DNA of 64,000 nt. It comes from an uncultured Paludibacter sp. (GTDB lineage: Bacteria > Bacteroidota > Bacteroidia > Bacteroidales > Paludibacteraceae). Below are positions 1-7,597 of the stretch, one piece after another (the first letter of the stretch is position 1; the number at the start of each line of letters is the position of its first letter). The stretch covers positions 1 through 64,000 of the forward strand of contig CALCBD010000033.1 in NCBI GenBank assembly GCA_937897985.1, written 5' to 3'. The translations under genes were made by a program, and so were the position numbers. Under the pieces are notes generated by a model. It was not told the origin of the DNA. It ran no database searches and saw only the letters and a list, made by a program, of their open reading frames with translations.

Positions 1-55
1 AACTTTGTCTCAAACTTATTAGTTAAAACAGTCCAAAGAATAGGGGGTCAAACCA

Positions 56-165
56 CTTCCTTAAATTCCATCACTAACTTCCTTAAATTCCATCACTAAC
101 TTCCTTAAATTCCATTACTAACTTCCTTAAATTCAATCACCAACCTTCTTAATTTCAACTACTAA
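56..165. repeat. 22-bp tandem repeat, about five copies
   Basis: Five head-to-tail 22-bp units start at 56, 78, 100, 122 and 144. The first three differ by at most one base, the fourth by two, and the fifth is clearly degenerate. The unit reads CTTCCTTAAATTCCATCACT followed by AA. It lies just downstream of the stop of the minus-strand LutA-like gene. The unit length is not a multiple of three, there are no spacers and no ORF runs through it, so it is a noncoding minisatellite-like array. Confidence 0.9.
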
Positions 166-213
166 ACCATTTCAACAACACACAATCACACCTTCACAAG
201 CTTATATGAAAAA

Positions 214-933
214 TCAGAAATTTGCCAGCACATCCGCCAAATGAATTCCCCTTACCGGCAAATGATGTTTTTTGATATAAGCGTTAATATTCATCAGGCA
301 TGAAGCTTCGGTACTCACAATAAAGTCTGCTTTGGTTTCCATCGCATTCAGTACTTTCTTTTCGGCCATTGCCGACGAAATTGCATTATTTTTTACGGCA
401 AATGTACCACCAAATCCGCAACATGTATCACTCTCATTCATCTCAATTAACTCCAGCCCTTCAACTTCCGACAATAATTTGCGTGGCTCATTTTTGATAC
501 CGTATTCACGCAGAGCCGAGCAGGAATCATGGAAAGTTACCTTGTACGGAAAACGTGCTCCCAGCTTTTCAATCTTCAGTACATTGACCAGAAAATCGGA
601 CAATTCGAAGATGTTCGGTTTCAATTTTTCGTGTTTCTCCAGCAAATCCGGTCGGTCGTTTAATACTTTATGATAATGATGAATAATGAATCCCGAACAC
701 GAACCTGAAGGAGAAACCACCGGCATTGCAGCATCAAAGTCAGTCAAAAATTTTTTTGCAAACGCCGCGGTTTCTTTCCAGTAACCACTGTTAAAAGCCG
801 GCTGACCACAACAGGTCTGTTCCGGATTGTAATGGATGTTGCAACCGGCTTTTTCCAGAATTTTAATCACATTAAATGCAGTGTCGGGATACAATTGATC
901 GATATAACATGGAATAAATAATTGAATGTCCAT
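214..933 (-). CDS. lutA: LutA/YkgE-like (Fe-S)-binding protein
   Basis: The 239-residue protein has two CCG (cysteine-rich) domains, each with the hallmark CCG motif: TCCGQPAFNSGY near residue 42 and TCCGFGGTFAVK near residue 172. Each has a preceding partner cysteine (FIPCYID at the N-terminus, FHDSCSALREYG in the middle). This architecture and length fit LutA/YkgE, a subunit of the LutABC L-lactate oxidation complex and related to the GlpC/HdrB cysteine-rich subunits. In most genomes lutB and lutC follow lutA. Here 213 bases of noncoding repeat DNA follow and the window ends, so the partners cannot be seen. The family call is firm; lactate as substrate is inferred from the family. Confidence 0.82.
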   Translation of the reverse strand: MDIQLFIPCYIDQLYPDTAFNVIKILEKAGCNIHYNPEQTCCGQPAFNSGYWKETAAFAKKFLTDFDAAMPVVSPSGSCSGFIIHHYHKVLNDRPDLLEKHEKLKPNIFELSDFLVNVLKIEKLGARFPYKVTFHDSCSALREYGIKNEPRKLLSEVEGLELIEMNESDTCCGFGGTFAVKNNAISSAMAEKKVLNAMETKADFIVSTEASCLMNINAYIKKHHLPVRGIHLADVLANF

Positions 934-1122
934 TGTTTATGGTATTATGGGTTTGAAAATCAGAAAGAATCAGAAACACATAATCGGCCTTCATAATCTG
1001 CGGCTCACTCATTCATGACTCTCTCATTTGTGTAGTTTTAACTTTTGATACTACATTCGGTTCATTTACCTAATCGGCTGCAAATTTATGCCAAAAAATA
1101 ATTTTTCACATGTCTTTTTTGC

Positions 1123-1130
1123 TATTTTTG
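1123..1130 (+). promoter_or_regulatory. -7 box of the ftsK promoter
   Basis: TATTTTTG matches the Bacteroidota TAnnTTTG -7 element, about 95 bases before the ftsK start. No clean TTTG -33 box is seen at the expected distance. Confidence 0.45.
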
Positions 1131-1223
1131 CAAATTAAATACCTGCATTTTTTAAAATCAAATATAAAAACATTATAAAAAAATAATTCAGAATTGTGAA
1201 TTCTTAATTATCAAACACATAAC

Positions 1224-3731
1224 ATGGCACCACGCAAACCTGTAAAACCCAATTCAAAGTCAGATACCCGAACCGAATCAAAATCTGATAAAAACAAACA
1301 ACAAAACAAAACCCGAACCGGCTCAACCGGATTGTGGTCTCAGATGAAAGCCCTGATTACCGATGAACGTGTTAGATTTGGATTAGGCATCATCACCTTA
1401 ATGATTACACTTTATTTGTTTCTGGCTTTTATATCTTATTTTATTTCAGGCGCTTCCGATCAGAGCATCATGGATCTTCCGCTTTCGGACATCAGAGCCA
1501 TGCGACACGACACGCAAAACTGGACTTCGATTACAGGAGCATATATTGCACACAACCTGATACATCGATGGTTTGGTATTGCATCGTTTGCAATTTTATT
1601 TTTTATAGCTGTGATAGGTCTCAAACTTCTGAAAGTAAAGTCGCCATCACTGATGAAAAGCTTTTTCCACACAGCTTTTTGGTTGATTTGGTTGTCGACT
1701 GCACTTGGATTTGTAGTAAATCCGTTTGTAAAAGAGTGGATTTTCTTTGCTCCGGGTGGCCAGCATGGTGAAGTAGTGAGCAATATTTTAAATTCTTATA
1801 TAGGATTTCCGGGAACAATTTTACTCATAGCGGGTACATTTTTAATTTATGCCATCATTAGCTCAAAAGCTACAATTCCGTTTATTAAAGGATTATTTTC
1901 AAAAAAACAACGGGTAATTCCTTCTGAAAAGGAAAGACTCATTGATACATTGAAAGATTTTACAGATAATGATAATGATAATGACCCGAGTGTAGCCATT
2001 GGCACCGAATTGATTCCCGAAGACTGGGTGGTAAAAGGTAGCGAGAAAGAGGAAGAATTCACAATAACTCCTGATAAAGAAGAAGATGACTCTATCGAAG
2101 ATGTGCCTTTTGAGATTGAAATGCCCGAAGAACCTGATGAAAGTAAAGCAGTTGATGCGACTGAAACGGCAACCAAGGAAGAAGAAAACGATGACCCTTT
2201 TTACAATGTTGCCAAGTTGGGAAAATATGATCCTACGCTCGATTTGTCGCACTACCTGCCCCCTACCCTCGATTTGCTGAAAATCTACGGAACGGACAAC
2301 GACACTCAGATTGACATGATTGAGCAAAATGCCAATAAAAACAGAATCATTACGACCCTGCAAAATTACGGAATTGAAATTGACACCATCAAGGCCACCG
2401 TCGGTCCTACTATTACTTTGTACGAAATTGTTCCGAAAGCAGGTGTACGTATTTCGAAAATCAGAAATCTGGAGTACGACATCATGCTGAGTCTGGCAGC
2501 CACCGGCATACGTATAATCGCTCCTATTCCCGGCAAGGGAACAATAGGTATTGAAGTGCCAAACGCTGATCCACAGGTGGTTTCGATGCATTCTGTTATA
2601 GCTTCCAAGAAATTTCAGGAATCAAAATTCGACCTTCCGGTGGCTTTCGGACGCACCATTACCAACGAAATTTTCATGGTGGATCTTGCCAAAATGCCTC
2701 ACCTGCTGGTAGCCGGCGCTACAGGACAGGGTAAATCAGTAGGACTGAATGCCATCATCACTTCGTTGCTCTATAAGAAACATCCTTCCGAATTAAAATT
2801 AGTGTTAGTGGATCCTAAAAAGGTTGAATTCAATATTTACGGAGATATCGAAAAGCACTTTCTGGCAAAACTTCCTGATGGCGAAGATGCGATTATTACC
2901 GATACGAGCAAGGTTGTAGAAACGCTGAACTCTCTTTGCAAGGAAATGGACGACCGTTACGATTTACTCAAAAAAGCACACGTAAGAAACATAAGAGAAT
3001 ATAACGAGAAATTTTTTAACCGCAATCTGAATCCCGAAAAAGGTCACAGGTTCCTGCCTTATATTGTTGTAATTGTCGACGAGTTCGGCGATCTGATTAT
3101 GACAGCCGGCAAAGAAGTGGAAATGCCGATTGCCCGCATTGCCCAGCTGGCAAGGGCTGTTGGTATTCACATGATAATTGCAACACAACGTCCTTCGGTT
3201 AATATCATTACCGGCGTAATTAAAGCTAACTTCCCTGCCCGGGTGGCTTTCCGTGTATCTTCGATGATCGACTCCCGTACTATCCTCGATTCGCCCGGCG
3301 CCAATCAGCTTGTGGGTCGCGGTGATATGCTTTTCTCGCAGGGAAATGACCTGATCCGTGTTCAATGTGCATTTGTTGATACACCCGAAGTTGAAAATAT
3401 TGTTCATCATATCAGCGGACAACAAAGTTATCCGACTGCATTTTATCTGCCCGAATATGTGGGTGTCGAAGGCGAGGGAATCGATGCCTCTTCCATCGAT
3501 ATGAGTAAACGCGATCCGCTTTTCGAGGAAGCAGCGAGACTTATTGTGGCTAACCAGCAAGGTTCAACTTCATTAATTCAACGAAAATTCTCAATCGGCT
3601 ACAATCGTGCAGGACGTATCGTTGACCAGCTCGAAGTTGCCGGTATTATTGGTCCTTTCGAAGGCAGTAAAGCCCGTCAGGTGCTGGTCATGGACGATTA
3701 TCATCTGGAACAAATTTTAAAACACCTTTGA
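1224..3731 (+). CDS. ftsK: DNA translocase FtsK/SpoIIIE
   Basis: This 835-residue septal DNA pump moves chromosome ends through the closing septum and aids dimer resolution. The N-terminus is basic and hydrophilic, followed by four membrane segments (about residues 45-215) and an acidic linker (about 230-320). The translocase motor has a Walker A GATGQGKSVG near residue 498 and a Walker B VVIVDEFGDL near 615. ATQRPSVNIITGVIKAN is a typical FtsK motor segment. The last 65 residues form the winged-helix gamma domain that reads polar DNA sequences (SLIQRKFSIGYNRAGRIVDQLE). Length is normal for Bacteroidales. The LolA-like and trxB genes follow on the same strand, probably in one transcription unit. 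Confidence 0.96.
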   Translation: MAPRKPVKPNSKSDTRTESKSDKNKQQNKTRTGSTGLWSQMKALITDERVRFGLGIITLMITLYLFLAFISYFISGASDQSIMDLPLSDIRAMRHDTQNWTSITGAYIAHNLIHRWFGIASFAILFFIAVIGLKLLKVKSPSLMKSFFHTAFWLIWLSTALGFVVNPFVKEWIFFAPGGQHGEVVSNILNSYIGFPGTILLIAGTFLIYAIISSKATIPFIKGLFSKKQRVIPSEKERLIDTLKDFTDNDNDNDPSVAIGTELIPEDWVVKGSEKEEEFTITPDKEEDDSIEDVPFEIEMPEEPDESKAVDATETATKEEENDDPFYNVAKLGKYDPTLDLSHYLPPTLDLLKIYGTDNDTQIDMIEQNANKNRIITTLQNYGIEIDTIKATVGPTITLYEIVPKAGVRISKIRNLEYDIMLSLAATGIRIIAPIPGKGTIGIEVPNADPQVVSMHSVIASKKFQESKFDLPVAFGRTITNEIFMVDLAKMPHLLVAGATGQGKSVGLNAIITSLLYKKHPSELKLVLVDPKKVEFNIYGDIEKHFLAKLPDGEDAIITDTSKVVETLNSLCKEMDDRYDLLKKAHVRNIREYNEKFFNRNLNPEKGHRFLPYIVVIVDEFGDLIMTAGKEVEMPIARIAQLARAVGIHMIIATQRPSVNIITGVIKANFPARVAFRVSSMIDSRTILDSPGANQLVGRGDMLFSQGNDLIRVQCAFVDTPEVENIVHHISGQQSYPTAFYLPEYVGVEGEGIDASSIDMSKRDPLFEEAARLIVANQQGSTSLIQRKFSIGYNRAGRIVDQLEVAGIIGPFEGSKARQVLVMDDYHLEQILKHL

Positions 3732-3807
3732 TTTGAGTTGATCCGGGCATGAAATACTAATAACAGGCTACTTTATTAATTTATTACACTATTGTAAACC
3801 AATTGAA

Positions 3808-4440
3808 ATGAACAAATTCAAATATTCTATCTTTTTATTAATAATTTCGATATTCAGCACAACTGCTCAGAACAACCCTGATGCTGAACGAATTATCAAC
3901 GACTTAATTTCAAAAGTCAGAACAGTTGCCGTTCGAACCCATTTCAGACTTTCGGTGACAGGAAAAAATGATGTAAATTCGCAATCGAATTCAGGAACTT
4001 TCACCATGAAGGCAAATAAATTTATGCTTGTAACGGACGGGATGAAAGTATGGTTTGATGGAAAAACTCAATGGGCATTAATGTCGCAAAACAACGAAGT
4101 GTCGGTTACCGAGCCCACTGAAGCTGAATTGGCCGATACGAATCCTATGGCTGTATTGTCGGCTTTTAAAACCAAATCGAAAATCATTTTCGGGAAAACA
4201 AAATCGAACCGTAATTATGTGATTGATTTAATTCCGAAAATTAAAAATTCAGGTTTTAATAAGATTGAAGTTCAGATTGATAAATCAAACGGAAATTTGT
4301 CGACAATAAAAATGCTTACAAAAGATGGTACAACTCTTTTAACCCTAACTGATTATCAGAGCGGTATACAGGTAAACGATCAAGACTTTATTTTCAATAA
4401 AGCAAAATTCAAAGGCGTAACCATCAACGATTTAAGATAA
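3808..4440 (+). CDS. LolA-like outer-membrane lipoprotein carrier protein
   Basis: The 210-residue protein has a Sec signal peptide (MNKFKYSIFLLIISIFSTTA, cleaved before QNN). The LolA/LolB-type fold follows: an N-terminal helix (ERIINDLISKVR) and beta strands with the FTMKANKFMLVTDGMKVWFDGKTQW-type pattern (about residues 63-90). LolA shuttles lipoproteins through the periplasm to the outer membrane. Bacteroidota lack classical LolB, so substrate handling may differ. It sits 76 bases downstream of ftsK, an arrangement I associate with Bacteroidales from memory. The family call is good; the exact role is inferred. Confidence 0.8.
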   Translation: MNKFKYSIFLLIISIFSTTAQNNPDAERIINDLISKVRTVAVRTHFRLSVTGKNDVNSQSNSGTFTMKANKFMLVTDGMKVWFDGKTQWALMSQNNEVSVTEPTEAELADTNPMAVLSAFKTKSKIIFGKTKSNRNYVIDLIPKIKNSGFNKIEVQIDKSNGNLSTIKMLTKDGTTLLTLTDYQSGIQVNDQDFIFNKAKFKGVTINDLR

Positions 4441-4481
4441 AAAAATGATGAATAATTAATTGCAAAAAAAATACAGATAAT

Positions 4482-5423
4482 ATGACAGAAAAAGTACGTT
4501 GCCTGATAATAGGCTCAGGACCTGCAGGTTATACAGCAGCAATTTATGCTTCGCGGGCAAATTTATCACCGGTATTGTATGAAGGTATGCAGCCGGGCGG
4601 ACAATTGACAACCACAAATGAAGTAGAGAATTTTCCGGGTTATCCTCAGGGCATTACTGGTCCCGAACTGATGGAAGATTTAAAAAAACAAGCAGAGCGA
4701 TTCGGAGCCGAAATTCGCTTCGGAATGGCTACAAAAGCCGATTTATCGGCTTCGCCTTACAAAATTACCATCGATGGAGAAAAGGAAATTGAAGCTGAAA
4801 CATTGATAATTTCGACCGGTGCAACTGCAAAATACCTTGGTTTGCCCGACGAAGCCAAATATGCCGGTTCGGGAGTTTCGGCCTGTGCTACCTGCGATGG
4901 ATTTTTTTACCGTAAACGTAAGGTGGCTGTTGTTGGTGGAGGTGATACTGCCTGTGAAGAAGCAACTTATCTGGCGGGGCTCGCCGACAAAGTATTCCTG
5001 ATTGTACGTAAACCATTCCTGCGTGCCTCTAAAATCATGCAGGACAGGGTATTGACCAATCCGAAAATTGAAGTGCTTTTTGAGTGCGAAACTGTCGGTT
5101 TAACCGGTGATAAAGTGGTACAGGGAGCCGATCTGGTAAAGCGTCGCGGACAGGCCGGTGAAGAGCAACTTCACATCGAAATCGATGGATTTTTCCTTGC
5201 TATCGGTCATAAACCAAACTCTGATATTTTTAAACCATGGATAGAAACTGATGAAGTGGGCTACATAAAAACTATCCCGGGTACTCCACGCACCAATGTT
5301 CCGGGTGTTTTTGCAGCAGGCGATGTGGCCGACCCTCATTACCGTCAGGCAATTACTGCTGCAGGTAGCGGCTGTCAGGCAGCTATCGAAGCTGAAAGAT
5401 ACCTGAGCGAAAAAGGAATCTGA
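4482..5423 (+). CDS. trxB: Thioredoxin reductase (NADPH)
   Basis: The 313-residue flavoenzyme reduces thioredoxin with NADPH. The N-terminal FAD site is IIGSGPAGYTAAIYASRANL (residues 9-28). The redox-active CATC pair is at Cys135 and Cys138 (ACATCDGFFYR). The NADPH-binding site VVGGGDTACEEATYL follows, and GVFAAGDVADPHYRQAITAAG closes the FAD domain. All expected motifs are present and the length is standard. It is the last gene before the hairpin terminator at 5528-5567. Confidence 0.96.
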   Translation: MTEKVRCLIIGSGPAGYTAAIYASRANLSPVLYEGMQPGGQLTTTNEVENFPGYPQGITGPELMEDLKKQAERFGAEIRFGMATKADLSASPYKITIDGEKEIEAETLIISTGATAKYLGLPDEAKYAGSGVSACATCDGFFYRKRKVAVVGGGDTACEEATYLAGLADKVFLIVRKPFLRASKIMQDRVLTNPKIEVLFECETVGLTGDKVVQGADLVKRRGQAGEEQLHIEIDGFFLAIGHKPNSDIFKPWIETDEVGYIKTIPGTPRTNVPGVFAAGDVADPHYRQAITAAGSGCQAAIEAERYLSEKGI

Positions 5424-5834
5424 GCAACTTCAAAATAAATATAAATACGGAACTATCGTAAAACAGATATATATCCCCAAAAAACAGTTGGTAAAACTCT
5501 TTGTAAAGCTTATTATCAATGTGTTACAAAAAAAGTTTACTGAACTTCGTTTCAGTAAACTTTTTTTACGGCAGTGCGAAAATGTCGTATACAATAGAAG
5601 CGACAGAACGCGGATTTTCGCTGATTTGGCTGATTTTTAAAACGGAATAAATCTTCAATAAATTGAAGTTGCTGATAATTTCTATCTTCATCATTCATGT
5701 GTGCATTACTATCAATCCGAATTAAAATCCTTAGAATATACTACTGAAATTGAGCTGAATCGGCGACCTGCAGTGTTCTGTAGTTTTATTTCAGGTTAGA
5801 TCCGTTTTTTTTTCATCACAGGTCAAACCGGAAT
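5424..5834. other. Intergenic region with terminator and a possible dispersed repeat
   Basis: This 411-base stretch lies between the convergent trxB and TPR genes. It holds the terminator at 5528-5567. Near 5600-5640 is a segment (AACGCGGATTTTCGCTGATT and following bases) that resembles short interspersed repeats I recall from other Bacteroidota intergenic regions. No credible ORF is present. Confidence 0.5.
5528..5567 (+). terminator. Rho-independent terminator after trxB
   Basis: A 17-bp perfect stem (5528-5544 with 5551-5567) surrounds the loop CTTCGT and ends in seven T residues. The 5' arm begins with seven A residues, so it can act in both directions, also ending the minus-strand operon on the right. 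Confidence 0.9.
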
Positions 5835-6449
5835 TTATTTTAACATTTTAAGACCATTGATAGCCGAACTGTCAGATGGTCTGATGGTTAAAGCATGATT
5901 AAAAAGTACTCTGGCATCTGCCGGCTTTCCGAGATTCAGTTTTGTCCATGCCAGCATTATCACCGAATCGTAATCGAGCGGGTACATATTGACCACTTTT
6001 TCGAACAACTTATTGGCATTCACATAATCTTTGCGGTTATAATAAATCACACCCAGCCAGTAATTGGCAGTAGTATTCTGCGTGTCAATTTTCAGGATTT
6101 GTAAATATTGTTCTTTCACTTTATCCCAGCTTTCAGTTGCACTTAAAGGCTTCACACAACCGAAGCGGGCTTCTATTGCATAAGGTTTCAAAGAAATAGC
6201 TTTGTTATAATATCCGATTGATTCGTGGTAGTTTTTGTTGAGATAGTACAACCATCCCAGACGAATATTGCAAAAATAATCGGCGGATTCATAAACTGAT
6301 TTAACTTCATTGATTGCCGCGTTGTAATTCGATGACTTTTCGTACTCGTAACTTTTTGCAAAAGCATTCTGGCGGTTAGCCGGTTGTGCAAAGCCAAGCA
6401 TACCGGTAAACATCAAAAGTAAAATAAAACGCAATCTTATATTTTCCAT
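5835..6449 (-). CDS. Secreted tetratricopeptide-repeat protein
   Basis: The 204-residue protein has a signal peptide (MENIRLRFILLLMFTGMLGF, cleaved near AQ) followed by about four TPR-like helical hairpins covering almost the whole mature chain. The units ESIGYYNKAISLKPYAIEAR, NTTANYWLGVIYYNRKDYVN and DARVLFNHALTIRPSDSSAI show the A8/G8/A20/P32 pattern. TPR arrays bind partner proteins, so it is probably a periplasmic scaffold. Its start overlaps the end of the upstream TPR/barrel gene by 13 bases, implying coupled translation with the urea-transporter/M23 operon. No enzymatic motif is visible. Confidence 0.75.
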   Translation of the reverse strand: MENIRLRFILLLMFTGMLGFAQPANRQNAFAKSYEYEKSSNYNAAINEVKSVYESADYFCNIRLGWLYYLNKNYHESIGYYNKAISLKPYAIEARFGCVKPLSATESWDKVKEQYLQILKIDTQNTTANYWLGVIYYNRKDYVNANKLFEKVVNMYPLDYDSVIMLAWTKLNLGKPADARVLFNHALTIRPSDSSAINGLKMLK

Positions 6450-7597
6450 ATTAATCCTCCCGTAACTGAATGTTGATTATATCGGTATAATGTTTCTGTT
6501 GTTAGTTTTTTATCGAATGTATAATTTGTAAACAAAGTCAGATGTTTTCCCCAATAGAAAAATGCCGAACCACCAACCCTGAATATTGTATAATCCATTG
6601 AATTATAGAGATAAAGTCCGTTATTGTCAGCAAAATTATTTAAATTTCCCAGTGTAAGCGAACCCTGCAGCCATAGTTTCTTCCACATCAAAGCACCGGC
6701 AGTCTGGTTAAAAATCAGACGGGTGGAATCAGATTCATTCATCAGATAAAGTGAACTTTTGGCGTAAATTCTATGCTTTGTATCGAATGCGTAACCGATT
6801 TGAACACCGCTTTGTGAAGTACTATTATAATCGTTCCTAAAAACGGACTGACTAAGCGAAAAATCGAACCTGCGCAGGTTTTGTGATAATTTTGCAAACA
6901 AAAGATTCCCCGGAATATTCAAAGTATCAGTCGAAGTAGTATACTTTGTACCAACATAATGGTAAGCAAAATTCAGATTTGTAGCGCTGAACAGGGAGTA
7001 GTTTACCGAAGCATAATACTCATTCTGAATGGTCTGGTCAGTTAATTCTGTTATCTGACTGAAAGTTGAAACCGATTGGTAAATATTCAGTCTGTAACCG
7101 GGCTGAATGTTGACTCCGATTCTTTTGTACTGAGGGTCAGACCTTAATACGTAATTGTTTATTTTATAGTTGTATTCCAGATCCGCAAAATCGGGAAACC
7201 GGTATTCTTTTATATCAAAATATTTCCGGTTTTCATCATTCAGTTTCGATAAATGATAACGTGCCATCGATTCATTTGCAATGTTAATTGCGGAATAGCA
7301 CAGATATGTGTGTGAAATCTGATCGTAAGGATCAAATATCAAAGAGTTTTTGTAATACCTGATAGAGTTATAATAGTCGCCCAGCATGAAATAGGCATAT
7401 CCCATTCTTTGTTGCAGATATTTAAAACTGATCCCCTCTTCAGCAGCACTTTTACCTAAATTAATAAGCTGATTCCAATCACCTTTAAGAAAGTATGCGT
7501 AGCTTAAACTATCAACATCTGCAACCCTGCCAAATTCTTTGGCATTGGCAGTTAAAGTAATCATCACAAGAAATATTATGAATTTAGATTTGTACAT
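6437..7597 (-). CDS. TPR plus outer-membrane beta-barrel protein
   Basis: The 386-residue protein begins with a signal peptide (MYKSKFIIFLVMITLTANA). About residues 30-110 are TPR-like (GYAYFMLGDYYNSIRYYKNS, then DPYDQISHTYLCYSAINIANES). From about residue 130 the chain becomes alternating aromatic/polar beta strands (NEYYASVNYSLFSATNLNFA, HYVGTKYT, FTNYTFDKKLTTETLYRYNQ). It ends VTGGLIWKI, typical of a Bacteroidota outer-membrane barrel. The start overlaps the upstream M23-fusion gene by 22 bases and its end overlaps the downstream TPR gene by 13. It is probably an outer-membrane component partnering the other two products; the family is not recognised more precisely. Confidence 0.7.
   Translation of the reverse strand: MYKSKFIIFLVMITLTANAKEFGRVADVDSLSYAYFLKGDWNQLINLGKSAAEEGISFKYLQQRMGYAYFMLGDYYNSIRYYKNSLIFDPYDQISHTYLCYSAINIANESMARYHLSKLNDENRKYFDIKEYRFPDFADLEYNYKINNYVLRSDPQYKRIGVNIQPGYRLNIYQSVSTFSQITELTDQTIQNEYYASVNYSLFSATNLNFAYHYVGTKYTTSTDTLNIPGNLLFAKLSQNLRRFDFSLSQSVFRNDYNSTSQSGVQIGYAFDTKHRIYAKSSLYLMNESDSTRLIFNQTAGALMWKKLWLQGSLTLGNLNNFADNNGLYLYNSMDYTIFRVGGSAFFYWGKHLTLFTNYTFDKKLTTETLYRYNQHSVTGGLIWKI

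Noticed and set aside
56..165. CRISPR array
   Set aside because: The 22-bp units are directly abutting with no spacers, and no cas genes are present.
1899..2591. 230-codon minus-strand frame inside ftsK
   Set aside because: It is antisense to strongly conserved FtsK coding sequence, has an odd His/Phe/Ile-rich composition and matches no family.
2964..3560. 198-codon minus-strand frame inside ftsK
   Set aside because: It is the antisense shadow of the conserved motor and gamma domains.
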